NCBI RefSeq assembly: GCF_029784135.1
Contig: NC_073745.1
Location: forward strand, 161,461,335 to 161,525,334
Direction: 5' to 3'
Source of the DNA: Toxorhynchites rutilus septentrionalis
Lineage: Eukaryota > Arthropoda > Insecta > Diptera > Culicidae
Length of the DNA stretch: 64,000 nucleotides
Below, one piece after another: positions 30,803 to 41,521 of the stretch. Below the pieces are notes generated by a model that did not search any database, had not been told where the DNA came from, and saw only the letters and a list, made by a program, of their open reading frames with translations. The translations under genes and the position numbers were made by a program. Every line of letters starts with the position of its first letter. Position 1 is the first letter of the stretch.

Positions 30803-30984
30803 ATCAACATATTCATAAAGAGTAAACAGTAAACTAATCCATTTTACAGGTAGATAGGTAGGTATTCACGTAGGAGAAGAAAATAAAGCAATATATTTAA
30901 AATATATATTTAACAAAAGCTGTCCCCTTTGTATAGTCCTACGTCACTCCGGTTATGTCCCCGACATTACCCACCCGTCTTTTT

Positions 30985-31490
30985 TGGTATGAAACAGTGT
31001 ACTCTTCTCATGAGACCACATAAACTTGCAGCTTCACTCGAGACATGTTTAAAGTGAGTATCCCAGGAAAGGGACAATCCTAAGTATTTGACACAGGAGA
31101 CTTTTTCAATCGACAGAATTCCCACACATGGATCACGGTGGATATACTTTGTTTTAGTAAGATTCATGGTTAAATGATTGCCGCTGAAATATTCTATGAG
31201 TTTCGCTAGATCTGATTCCAGGTCCGCTACAATGGTTTGAATATCAGAACGCGGATAGAATAACGCCGAATCGTCTGCAAAAAGTCTTGCGTTAAATTGC
31301 CAAGATCATTAATAAAAATCAAGAAGAGTAGAGGACCTATGTTGCTTCCTTGAGGAACTCCTATATCAATCAGACGCAGACTACTACGAACACCGTTAAT
31401 TATTACGAATTATTTACGATTGGACAGGTAATTTTTTATCAGATCGTTGGCAACTCCTCTTACCCCATATCGATCAATTTTTGACGTAGG
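30985..31490 (-). pseudogene. CR1/L2-like LINE: central RT part (motifs B, C and thumb)
   Basis: In order on the minus strand: YGVRGVANDLIKNYLSN (31485-31430), a nonsense codon, [20 protein letters not shown] (motif B), FADDSALFY (motif C with the catalytic DD), LAKLIEYFSGNHLTMNLTKT and VSCVKYLGLSLSWDTHF. Small indels disturb the frame around 31290-31310. It continues 5' at 34540, across family III-a. Confidence 0.8.
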
Positions 31491-33005
31491 ATTACGTCTT
31501 TCGGGAACATATTGGGGTACAAATTGAAAATCGAAAATCGAGCGCACCGTTAAAATTGTCCAATTTCAAACGCTTATTGCTCAGTCATTTCATGATGGAT
31601 TGATGAGATTTTTGCGTCAATCAATTTCGACACTCCATAACAATTTTTTACATTGAATGAAATAATATATGTCATGAAATTAACTATCGAACAATTGAAA
31701 AATCTCAACCCCTATCCTAACAGAAATACCCACTTCTGATAGGTCGAAATTGACGACATATGCGGCGGGTCCCAAACAGAGACATCAAATCAAGCTGCCT
31801 AGGGGAAATTGGCATTACAGATACATGAAAGTAGGGGGAGATTTTTTTTCCACCGACATGTATACCCTAACAGAGATTTCAATCCATGGTGTCTGGGAGA
31901 AATCAGCATGTAAATACACTCGATAGTTTAACTAACGACGCGCACAAATGTATAGTGCTCATTGTAACTAGCGTGGGCATTGCTGATTGCATACGTGCTG
32001 GCGAATAAGTTGGGAGCGATGAACAAGTGTTTTTTCGTTCCAATAAGAATCTTTCGATTGAAGAATGATGTTTCAATGAACTGAATAGAACTTATGCTTG
32101 ATATAATTAATAAATAAAATTTAATAAAATTTAAATTTGGAACTTTTATGATGGTTTCTTCGTAAAACTTTTAGCACAACTGTAAGTGTAATGGTAGCTA
32201 TTGTGTTAAAATGACTTGAAATATGAAACGATTTTTTTTCTCCCATGGAAAGTTCATGCGACGAGCAAAATTGGAAAAATGAAGAAATATTCGAAAAATA
32301 TGCTCTACATACGTATTGGGTGCTGTTAGCCCAATTGAAATTCGCATTGAGGCATGTAGCATCGTGTTCCGTTGGGTTTAAAGTGAAAAGAAAATGGGTT
32401 GAATAAATACTCAGAAAATAAAAAGTTATGAATGAAATTACTTTTCCATTCAAATATATTTTCTCTATACTAAGGTAACACTTTTTTTCTGGTGAGAAAA
32501 ATTGGGTTCGATAATGATAATTATCTTATATTGCTTTGATGAGCTTTTTTGACGTAGGACTACGTCTAACCGGAAGATATAGGGGGTGAAATGGAAATCT
32601 AGGCACTGAACAAGAAGGAAAAATGCAAGATTTGGAACGCTTATAACCCGAGCATTTCTCAATAGATCGCAAAGGTTTTTGCATCAATTGATAGGAAATA
32701 TATCTACGCATCTATCATTACGAATAACATTTCATTTTTCTTGAGATAAATAATTGAATAATTGTGAAATATCAAGCATTGTCAAAATGCACTATGTGCC
32801 CATTTTTGATTGGTCCATTTTGTGCTCCTCAAATCGTACCGACCAAAACGGGCAACCAGCGGCAGCAGCGAAATAGAATGAAGCACGATAGGAAAGGAAG
32901 AAGAGAAAAATGAACGAAACATTGGTCGCAGTCTCACACATGCGTAATTCTCGAGCCAGCCAGTCAGCTTAAAAATTCCCGCTCCGCTGCCGTAACGATC
33001 ATTCT

Positions 33006-33225
33006 TTGTGTGGACACCGACTGGACAAAATCGTTGCTGGACGAGCTGGACGGCGAGGGATCGAGTGCCTTTCTCAAGGCAAGAGGGCGGAGGTGGTAGC
33101 GCTGGAGTAGAGTAATAGAGTAGAGTAGAGTTTTCAAAGGGCCTTCCTCAAGGCTAGAGACGAATAAACTGCAAAAGTTTAAAGTCTCTATAATACAAGA
33201 CCTTCCTTCCTTCCTTCCTTCCTTC
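33006..33225 (+). mobile_element. SINE with expanded (CCTT)n tail, 15-bp target duplication (copy 6)
   Basis: CGTAACGATCATTCT at 32991-33005 and 33226-33240. The tail has about five CTTC/CCTT units, longer than in copies 3 and 5, as expected of a microsatellite tail. Confidence 0.8.
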
Positions 33226-33303
33226 CGTAACGATCATTCTCATTCAAACCGTACACCACATCGGTTCGCATCACAACACATCAACAAACCAACACAAGCA
33301 GCC

Positions 33304-33512
33304 ATGTCTGGACATGGTAAAGGAGGAAAAGTGAAGGGAAAGGCAAAATCCCGCTCGAACCGTGTTGATCTGAAGTTCCCCGCAAGGGTAGCTAGGCAGA
33401 GCGCGTTAGTACCAGTGCACCAGTCCACCTAGCCGGCGTTATATAGTTTCGGCCGCCGAAGTGATCGAGTTGGCTGGCAAAGCTGCTCGCGACGATAAGA
33501 AAACCCGCATTC
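33304..33512 (+). pseudogene. Histone H2A pseudogene, type A (copy 6)
   Basis: ATG 33304, stop 33430-33432. The same truncated 42-codon N-tail frame and 25-nt deletion; original phase to KKTRI at 33512. Confidence 0.85.
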
Positions 33513-33748
33513 GGAACAGAACACATTCGGTTCGGTGGACATCAAGACAACAGGCAGTTGCAGCGAGTGGCGAGTGGCAAACGCAATCGCAAAACGGCAT
33601 CAAGTAGCACAAGAAAAAAGTTTGTTCTTTATACAAACTGCTTTGGTGGCAAATCCAGAACAAGGCGGCATCGAGGGCGTTCGAAATGGTTTTTTTTTCA
33701 AAACCACGAGTACTAAGTTTTCTAAATTGGAACCATTCCATAAAACAA

Positions 33749-33764
33749 GGCGCTTTTCAGTGCC
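33749..33764 (+). terminator. Histone-type 3' stem-loop (copy 6, A)
   Basis: GGCGCTTTTCAGTGCC: the usual G-G mismatch is here a G-T pair, so the stem can close fully. Confidence 0.75.
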
Positions 33765-33922
33765 ATTAAACCTTCCAAAAAAGAGTTTACGAAATACAGT
33801 TCAATGCTTTCTAAAACAATATCCAAAATAATAATAAAACACAAATTGATTTTTTGTGAATTTGGCAGTTGTTCTGAGCTTATTGATTTTCACCAATTCT
33901 TAAATTGCTTCTAGATTGAAAG

Positions 33923-34147
33923 TACAGTAATTTACACTTATCTCGACATTTAGCTAATTGGACGGACCTGTAATGCGACATATTTAGTTGGACATTTTTG
34001 TAAACATTGAGTTCGGGGTCCAAATTATGACCCCACATTGAAAGTTGACACTGTACCACTGTCATCACAAATGTTCAATTACAGGTTAAAATTACCTCCA
34101 AACTGAGTGGTGATAATGCGACGTGCCATTGAATGTAATTTACTGTA
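33923..34147. repeat. MITE nested in family I (copy 6)
   Basis: TIRs TACAGTAATTTACA / TGTAATTTACTGTA. Confidence 0.7.
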
Positions 34148-34539
34148 AATTTTTTTAATTAATTTACAAAAGCTGTCCCCTTTGTATAGTCCTACGTCAC
34201 TCCGGTTATGTCCCCGACATTACCCACCCGTCTTTTTCTTTATTTCATCCATACATAATACAGGCGCCATCTCGTCCAGGACCACAGAGGGTGGCTTTGG
34301 TACGTGATACGCACCATCTAATGACTAATCACCATCCTTCTATCATTATCACTCGGTTATGGACACTGGTAGAGTGAACAAACAATACCTAACAACCAGA
34401 CAAAACGGAGCCAAATCATTATCGAAGAGTTTAACAATGTAATTCTTCAAACATGTCCAAAATCAGCGTGCAGCAGATAGCCTAACGGAATCCTACGTCA
34501 ACTATGCGGTCGTGTCTTGGACACAACCCTCCTGTGACT

Positions 34540-35570
34540 TTTTTCAGTAGAATTTCGTGGTTAGGAGTGTCGAAAGCTTTCTTGAGATCGATAAATAAGC
34601 CTCCTACGATCCTTTTTTGATCAATTTCGTAGATCAGTTCATCAACGAGCTCTGTAATAGCGGTCATTATTCCACAACCTTCACGGAAACCATACTGAAG
34701 TTTGTATATAACATTGTTGGCACACAAGAAGTCGGCAAGTCTACAGGTAAACAGTTTTTCCAAGATTTTATTGAGAACAGACAATGTTGAAATTGGTCGA
34801 TTGTTCGAAGGATCACTATTGTCTCCAGATTTGAGCACAGGTGAAACTTTGGCGATTTTCAGAATATTCGGATAAACTCCAGTTAGGATTATTCTATTGA
34901 AGATCTCGGAAATGATTTCAGAGAACCGACCTATGTTAGCTTTCATCAATCCTGCTGGAAAGTTGTCATAACCTTTGCTTTTCTTAACATCAAGCTGACT
35001 TATCAAGATGCGAACTTCGTTCACGCTAGTAGGTTTCAGAAAGATTGAGCTTCAAACACTTTTTACTTGTTTTAGATAGTCGAAATTTTGCACTGTTAAT
35101 TTACTAGCCAAATTGTTACCAATAGTAGAGAAATAAATATTAAATACATCTGCAATTTCATAATTTATATTAATGGTTCTATCATCAACTTTTAATTACT
35201 CACCAGGCTTAGAGCGACCAAAGATTACGTTCAACTTTTTCCATACATTGGAATGATTAGAACCACTGAGAATAGTTTCATAGTACTCCTTTTTTCATTG
35301 TTTCTTCATATGTGTTACTTTTTTGGATACGTGAGTTAACATATCCCTGGCGTGCACATCATTGGGACTTTTTTTTTCACCTTTTCGAGATTATTATTCT
35401 TGATTTGTATCAACTTCCAAAGTCATCCATGGACATTGATCCCTCTTTATTTTTACAAGTTTAGTAAAGGCTCTAGTACAGCTTATTAACAAGTTATTAT
35501 AGGTTGTTGTAAGAGAATCTAAAGTAGCGTGACTTGGTTTCAGTTTCAGAAGTATTGATAACGCAATGTT
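34540..35570 (-). pseudogene. CR1/L2-like LINE: RT fingers and palm (motif A) and upstream linker
   Basis: From the 5' side: KKLNVIFGRSKPGE (about 35255-35205), then after frame breaks the open stretch at 35024 with LDVKKSKGYDNFPAGLMK, FNRIILTGVYPNILK and PISTLSVLNKILEKLF. FREGCGIMTAITELVDEL and FIDLKKAFDTPNHEILLKK (motif A, first catalytic Asp) follow. The gene then breaks at III-a and resumes at 31485. The endonuclease half is not seen upstream. This is one decayed element spread over 7.7 kb by two insertions. Confidence 0.8.
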
Positions 35571-35810
35571 TTATCACCATTAATAAATATTCTGTATGTA
35601 GTTACGATTATTATATGATTTAAAAAAAATGTTCTTCGATTATTGAATACTGATAATTTGTGGACCATGATTCTAATACGGGATAATCATTTCATCAAAT
35701 ATAACTTGTATATTCAATTAGTTTAATATATGTTTTCGCAGCAATGCAACACCATTCTGAATATTTGGAATTCATCCCCGAACGTTAGTAATATATTACT
35801 ATTATATATA
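35571..35810. other. Unassigned AT-rich interval
   Basis: No frame or repeat recognised, apart from possible decayed LINE 5' sequence. Confidence 0.3.
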
Positions 35811-36287
35811 GACTCGATTATATGTGATTCGATTATATATAATTTGGAAAAAAATATTTTTCTATATTTCTAATATGGCTTATTTCATAAAGAAATGTAA
35901 CCTTTCAAAGTTAAGGTGAAGTTTAAGTGGCTATTACATGTACAATGGGGTAAAAATCGTGATTTTTGAAAATTTTGCTTGATTTTTCACCAGGAATTGT
36001 TTATATCGATATTGCAGCCAAATTAAGAAAGATAAAAGTTGGGCGTCAAAGAACAAATTGTGGAGCGGTTAAAGAACTTTAATTTAATTGATGGAAACAA
36101 TCTAGTTTGATATAAATTTTTGGGTTAAAATTAATAATCACACATTAAAAATTACTAACTTTTAAGTTTTTCACTTCCAAAATGTTATTTAAATGCACTG
36201 ATTTAGTTGTTCCACTACTATATCCTGTACTAAATTTTCTTATCTTTCAAATGAAAGCATCAGAATCTTCTTCCGTGGCGTACTTTT

Positions 36288-38018
36288 GACGTAGGATTAC
36301 GTCTTTCGGGAACATATTGGGGTACAAATTGAAAATCGAAAATCAACCACATTTTGAAAATTGTCCAATTTTAAACGCTTATTGCTCAGTCGTTTCATGA
36401 TGGATTGATGAAATTTTTTCATCAATCAATTTCGGCATTCCATAACAATTTTTTCTATTGAATAAAATAATACATGTCATGAAATTAAGTATCGAACAAT
36501 TGAAAATTCTCAACCCCTATACTAACGGACATACCCACTTCTGATTGGTCGAAATTGACGACACATGCGGCGGTTCCCTAACAGGGACATCAAAACTAAG
36601 CTGCATGGGGGAATCCGGCATTGTAAATACATGAAAGTAGGGGGAACTTTTGCTCCCACCAAATGTGTTCCTTAACAGGGACATCAAAACTAAGCTGCCT
36701 GGGGGAAATCGACATTGCAATTACATTAAAGCAGGGGGAGCTTTTGTTCCCACCGGAATGTGTTCCCTAACAGAGATATCAAAACCAAGCTGCCTAGGGG
36801 AAATCGACACTGCAGTCACATGAAAGTAAGGGGAGCTTTAGTTCTCACCGAAATGTGTTCCCTAATAGAGACATCAAAACCAAGCTGCCTGAGGGAAATC
36901 GACATTACAAATACATGAAAGTAGGGGGAGCTTTTGCTCACACCGAAATGTGTTCCCTAACAGAGACATCAAAACTAAGCTGCCTGGGGGAAATCGACAT
37001 TGCAAATACATGAAAGTAGGGGGAGCTTTTGCTCCCACCGAAATGTGTTCCCTAACAGAGGCATCAAAACCAAGCTGCCCGAGGGAAATCGGCATTGCAA
37101 ATATATGCAAGTCGAGAGTATTTTTATATTGCAAGTAAGGTGAGTAATACGATTAATTCTAGCAAATAAAATTTAAATTTGCAACTTTAATGTTGGTTGC
37201 TTCGTGAAATTTCATAAAAAATGACCGATCGTGTATAGTGAAAAATTTAGCACAAGTGTAAGTGTAAAATTATATATGTTAGCTGTTGTATAAAAAATAA
37301 ATTGATATATGAAACGATTTATTTCAATTTTCATAAATAAAAACCAAGGTGTGTTCCCGCTCGAGAACGGGTCGTTCGGTTTTTAGCTGTCTGTTCATTT
37401 TCATCCAAAGAAATTTCATACGGCGAGAAAAATTGGAAAAGTGAAGAAATATTCGAAAAAGTGATTTCCCATGTGCTCTACATATAGTATTAGATGTTGT
37501 TAGTACAAATAAAATTCGCATTGGGTTGAATAAACACTCAAAAAGCAAAAACTTATGAATGAAAATTACTTTTTCCATTTCAAATATGTTCTCTCTATAT
37601 TAAAGAATTATGTTTTTACTGATGTAAAAAAATGATAATAGTTACATATTATATTACATCGGTGAGCTCTTTTTCCTCTATTTCATCCATACATAACACA
37701 GGGGGCATCTCGTCTAGGATCAAAGATGGTGGTTTTCATCATATCTCATTCCACTTCGGCATCTTCTATCTGATATGCACCATCCAATGACTGTTTACCA
37801 TCCTCCTATCATCATTGCTGTCATCATCACTCAATAAACACTAGTGAAGTGAATGAACAATACCCAACAACCAAACAAAACGGTCTTTTCTGAGCCACCA
37901 AATCATTATCAAAGAATTTAATGATGTTATTCTTCAAACATATCCAAAATCAACAGATACCCTAACGGAATCCTACGTCAACTATGCGGTCGTGTCTCGG
38001 ACACAACCCTCCTGTGAC
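36288..38018 (+). mobile_element. Family III Helitron-like element (III-b), complete
   Basis: GACGTAGGATTACGTC starts at 36288; AATCCTACGTCAA at 37969-37981; hairpin at 37988-38008 (GGTCGTGTC / GACACAACC); tail CTCCTGTGAC. The flanks ..GCGTACTTTT and TTTTTATTTTTAATGTAGAGCC match the empty site at 8702-8715. It contains six minisatellite units. About 1.73 kb, non-coding. Confidence 0.85.
36563..37125 (+). repeat. 95-bp minisatellite, six units
   Basis: TTCCCTAACAG-like starts at about 36563, 36667, 36763, 36858, 36953 and 37048, i.e. 95-96 bp apart after the first. The unit contains ACATCAAAACCAAGCTGCC, GGGGGAAATCG.CATTGCA and GTAGGGGGAGCTTTTG. It is the most regular array of the unit that also fills families II and IV. 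Confidence 0.9.
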
Positions 38019-38370
38019 TTTTTATTTTTAATGTAGAGCCAGTTTGAGGCAACAGAGTCCGAAATAAAAAAAGTTCTGTAACTCTGTCATTGTTGAAATT
38101 CGAACATATAGAGGATTTTTTTAATGAAATATGATCGTCTAGCACCTCTTGAGAGAATCTGGATAAATTTATTTTTTTCATGTGAGAAAGATGTTTTCTG
38201 ACTTTAAGGGGATAAATCAAAAATCAAATTCCTCTTTTATTTTCAAAAAACGAAAAAGACATACAAAAAAAACAAATAAAAAAATTTTTTTTTGACTCGA
38301 TTATATACATGATTCGATTATATACAGTGAAGAAAAATCAAAAACTGTATAAAATCGAGTCCGCGCTGTA

Positions 38371-40427
38371 CCTCTATAATACAGAGTGGCGTAACAAAAA
38401 ATTACTACTTGGGGAAATTACTGTTTGCTTTGGAGCACACCATATGTTATACAATGATAATTGTCACATTATCAAAAAATAAATAAATAAATTAAATCTT
38501 CGTCAACATTTTTCCACATAATGCAAGCTAAAACATGCTTGGTAGAATTCGATCTATGATGTTTATCAAGAAACAAAAGTTTCCAAAAGTGGGCTGCATT
38601 CCGTAATGAAAACTATTCTTCTGATATCCATTCGACTTCAGCATACTTGCCGGAAACTGTGCATTACAGTTCAGATGACGGCGTCTTGTTAGCTCAAGCT
38701 CATTGAAATGCTCTCCATTTTGACAGAAGTTTTAAAATATGAATAGCAAAAGTTTTTCGTGAATGGGCACTAATTCTGAGTTAAAATTATTCGTCTTGCT
38801 GACTGCAAATTCGTCTAACGTCTGATATCATTGCGAAAATGCATGTGTTTAGGAATCCTCTTGCTCCACAAAGCTACTGATGCTACCAATTTGATATAAA
38901 CTTGTAACGCTAACCTGTGTCATTACAATGACATTTTTATTTATTTGGTGAAATATCACGGGCTGATTGATTTTTTATTCGTTTCCATTTGAAGCCGTTT
39001 ATTCAGAGCGCATTCTTAACGGTGACCCACTTCCCCGCTCTGGAACTGATTTTATCTGCTATGGTGTCGAGCAAGCCATTGTGAAGGGTTCCGGTTCAAC
39101 CTGCTGCTCGTTTCAGGACGACCGAGAAAAATCTAAGAAATTTATTACATGCTCCTCTGGAAGGTTTCTCACGCTTGACCTCATTCTTTACTTCTTCCTG
39201 TTGTTGGTGAACCGTTTTCCTTCTTCCTCTGAGAAGGAGACATGGAATTGCTAAAACACGAGTTGGAAATGCCACCGTGATGCTTGCTTTGTGTGTTCAC
39301 CCAACTAGAAATCATCGTCGGATAAACGCTAAATAAGAGATGAAATACGATCAATATTTAAAGCTTCCAAATGGACCATCGAACACCTAGCGCGATATTG
39401 TTTGGGAAATTTTGACAAATTCGATCTGCACGGCACGGTATTCAATTCGCTGGAGACTATTCACTAGTACTAGTAGTTTTTCTGTTCATTTTAGCATTGA
39501 GAGAATAGAAAAGCCCCTGCGTATCAGTAATTCTCGAACAAAATGATAATTTTACTTCCGCGAAACGACTCTTGTACCACGCCCCTCATAACAAAACGCA
39601 CAGCTATTTCTGCAATGATCGCCCTCGTTAACAACAAATGGGATATATTCAGACCATCGTCGAATGCGAAGTGCTTTGGCTTTTTTTACTACTTGTGGCA
39701 GTGCGTTATATACAATGTTTGGTTTTATGAGCGAAGGGGGGGGTGAAACGCGTAATGCCTTTTTAATAGAGCAAACACTTGTCCTTTCGTTGCTCCCTTC
39801 ATATTTTCCATTCGACGTGGCACGCTAAGCGAAAGGAATCAAATTGATGCGGGAGAAAACACTGGCAACACGTGCAACATGGTAGAAAATCGATTACGGA
39901 ACAAAGGAGCAAGCGGTACTTTGAACGGCAAAGGTTGCATCCTATCTGCTAGGAAGCATAAAGTGCGCATAGGGCCATCATCTGGCCTCGTCAAGATGCT
40001 GAACCTTTCAGTAGTGCTTTAAACAGAGTCAGACTAAAAAGTATTTCGTTGTTCTGCGAGTAAAACTTTAAGTTCTCAGATCATATCACTGTTCCAATTG
40101 CAATTCGTGTATTTAGTTACGTATATAATTATTTATAAAACAATTTCGAAACATTAGCTGGAACATCGGAGGGTATATATGTCACAACAATACACATCCT
40201 TCCACAAAAGGCAAACATGTTTTCTTTTGCTCTCCTCCAACAACAAACCGATAAACTGTTTTGTGACGACGAACGTCCAAGCATTCTGTTATTTATGTTT
40301 TGCTTGATTGTATCAATAAAACAAAAAAAAAAAAACAGTTGACAACTTTCACTCACATCCTAACGTTTGTGCCCGTTACCGACACTTGTAACTCATCGCC
40401 GCACTGAACGAAACATCCTATACCAAG
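38371..40427. other. Unassigned, apparently low-copy interval
   Basis: No repeat seen elsewhere in the window. Frames at 38967-39254 (95 codons) and 39543-39746 (67 codons) match nothing I recognise and have no supporting start or splice context. It could include unannotated host intergenic or intronic sequence. Confidence 0.35.
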
Positions 40428-40694
40428 TCACGATCTGTCCGTCATGAAATGAGATGTGTTTCTCGAGAGTTTTTCGCATATCTGAATTATTCGTTGGAGT
40501 CGAAATAATTGTATGCTGAATTCTCTGCCCATCCGTGACGTGCAAGGAGAATAATTCTGAAACCACAAAGAACCAAGATTCATTAATGAATAAGGATCGA
40601 TCGGCAAATTAGCTGCTACAGAACAATACATTCCCGTTATCACCAGAACAACGAGAAACACAAAAAGGAAATTTACTAGTTCCGTTCCCACCAT
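40428..40694 (-). CDS. Possible small secreted protein, 88 aa
   Basis: I do not recognise a family. The frame starts MVGTELVNFLFVFLVVLVIT; residues 7-31 are strongly hydrophobic and end in CSVAA, a plausible signal peptide with cleavage after A. The remainder (NLPIDPYSLMNLGSLWFQ..., two more cysteines) has no dibasic cleavage sites. It lies in the least repetitive part of the window. No clear TATA or splice sites; a true exon could end earlier. A chance ORF is quite possible. Confidence 0.25.
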   Translation of the reverse strand: MVGTELVNFLFVFLVVLVITGMYCSVAANLPIDPYSLMNLGSLWFQNYSPCTSRMGREFSIQLFRLQRIIQICEKLSRNTSHFMTDRS

Positions 40695-41008
40695 GAGCTG
40701 TTAAATCTGTATTCCAATTATCGGCTCTACAATGTGGGAATAAAAATTTTGCTCACGCAAGAAGCTATTGCTGGATATATGAGAGTAACTTGGATTGAGT
40801 ATAGACGGATGTTCAAACCCTCACTATATTAGCACAATCAATTCATTGTGGTAGAAATCAAATAATTCAACCCTACAATCATATATCCATATCAGTGCTA
40901 GCAAAGGCCCTTACTCAAACATTCATATATCCATATCAGTGCTAGCAAAGTTCAATATCACAATATCATTGACTTTAGATTGCTTGAAACACGGAATAAA
41001 TTCAAACC
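40695..41008. other. Unassigned; short direct repeat
   Basis: CATATATCCATATCAGTGCTAGCAAA occurs twice (about 40879 and 40923), a local duplication. Nothing else recognised. Confidence 0.4.
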
Positions 41009-41521
41009 ATTGCACAATGGTCCAGGAGATGTATTCATGTGTAAATTAGCATTTAGATCTCGACAGTTATTCTCCAGACAAAAACTGTCTTCAACAAAGT
41101 TGTAACATACGATAGAGCGCTCATGTTTTTTACCCAAAAACTCATAATTTCAATTTTAATTTACTCAAACACAAAAAATAACACAGTGTTGAAAATCACA
41201 CATCATGTAGATTGAAATATGCTCTTTCAAATGCCGTAAATAAACTTTGTTTATGTTTGCCCCAGAAAGAATGACAATCAATTGAAGAGAGCGTATTTTT
41301 TAGGAAGAAATATCAATAATTTTGAGTGAAGTTGAGATATTGACAAGCTCTGCATAGCAAAAAGATTGTATTATTAAGCTCTAAAAGTCTTCCGAAGACA
41401 GTTTGTATGTAGAATTTGAAATATAAAACTTAGAGCAAAAAACTGTGTTTTTCATGGTGACCATAACGTAACGTAGAAAATATGCGCTATATCGATTATT
41501 TCAAGAGATAGAAAAAAATTG

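Larger units (their letters stand above)
28278..30979 (+). mobile_element. Family I (H2A-bearing) Helitron-like element, copy 5
   Basis: TGACGTAGGACTA at 28277-28289, TAGTCCTACGTCA at 30934-30946, hairpin at 30951-30971. It carries the SINE. Inserted in a T run of the LINE RT gene: removing it restores the RT reading order. Confidence 0.9.
32551..34232 (+). mobile_element. Family I (H2A-bearing) Helitron-like element, copy 6, internally deleted
   Basis: TGACGTAGGACTA at 32550-32562, TAGTCCTACGTCA at 34187-34199, hairpin at 34204-34224. It has the SINE and the type A H2A but jumps from the right end of the MITE (34147) to the 3' subterminal region. The minus-strand stem-loop, TATA and type B H2A are therefore deleted. 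The empty site is III-b near 37665 (GAGCTCTTTTTCCTCTATTTC). Confidence 0.85.
31493..34538 (+). mobile_element. Family III Helitron-like element (III-a), contains family I copy 6
   Basis: 5' TTGACGTAGGATTACGTC at 31491; inverse AATCCTACGTCAA at 34489-34501; hairpin at 34508-34528 (arms GGTCGTGTC and GACACAACC); tail CTCCTGTGAC. Inserted in the RT gene of the LINE: flanks CAATTTTT and TTTTTCAGTAG rejoin as K-K-I-D-R-Y-G. Minisatellite remnants lie at 31780-31910. Confidence 0.8.
35811..38370 (+). mobile_element. TIR repeat V, copy b, interrupted by family III-b
   Basis: The left end has GACTCGATTATAT; the right end (38293-38370) has GACTCGATTATATACATGATT and then AAAATCGAGTCCGCGCTGTA. 35860-36287 matches 6390-6697 plus 8589-8710, and 38019-38370 matches 8711-8808 plus 16790-16988. 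Only III-b interrupts it. No transposase is seen. Confidence 0.7.

Noticed and set aside
36563..37125. Regular 95-bp repeats considered as a CRISPR array
   Set aside because: Units are similar over their whole length with no unique spacers; this is a minisatellite in an animal genome.
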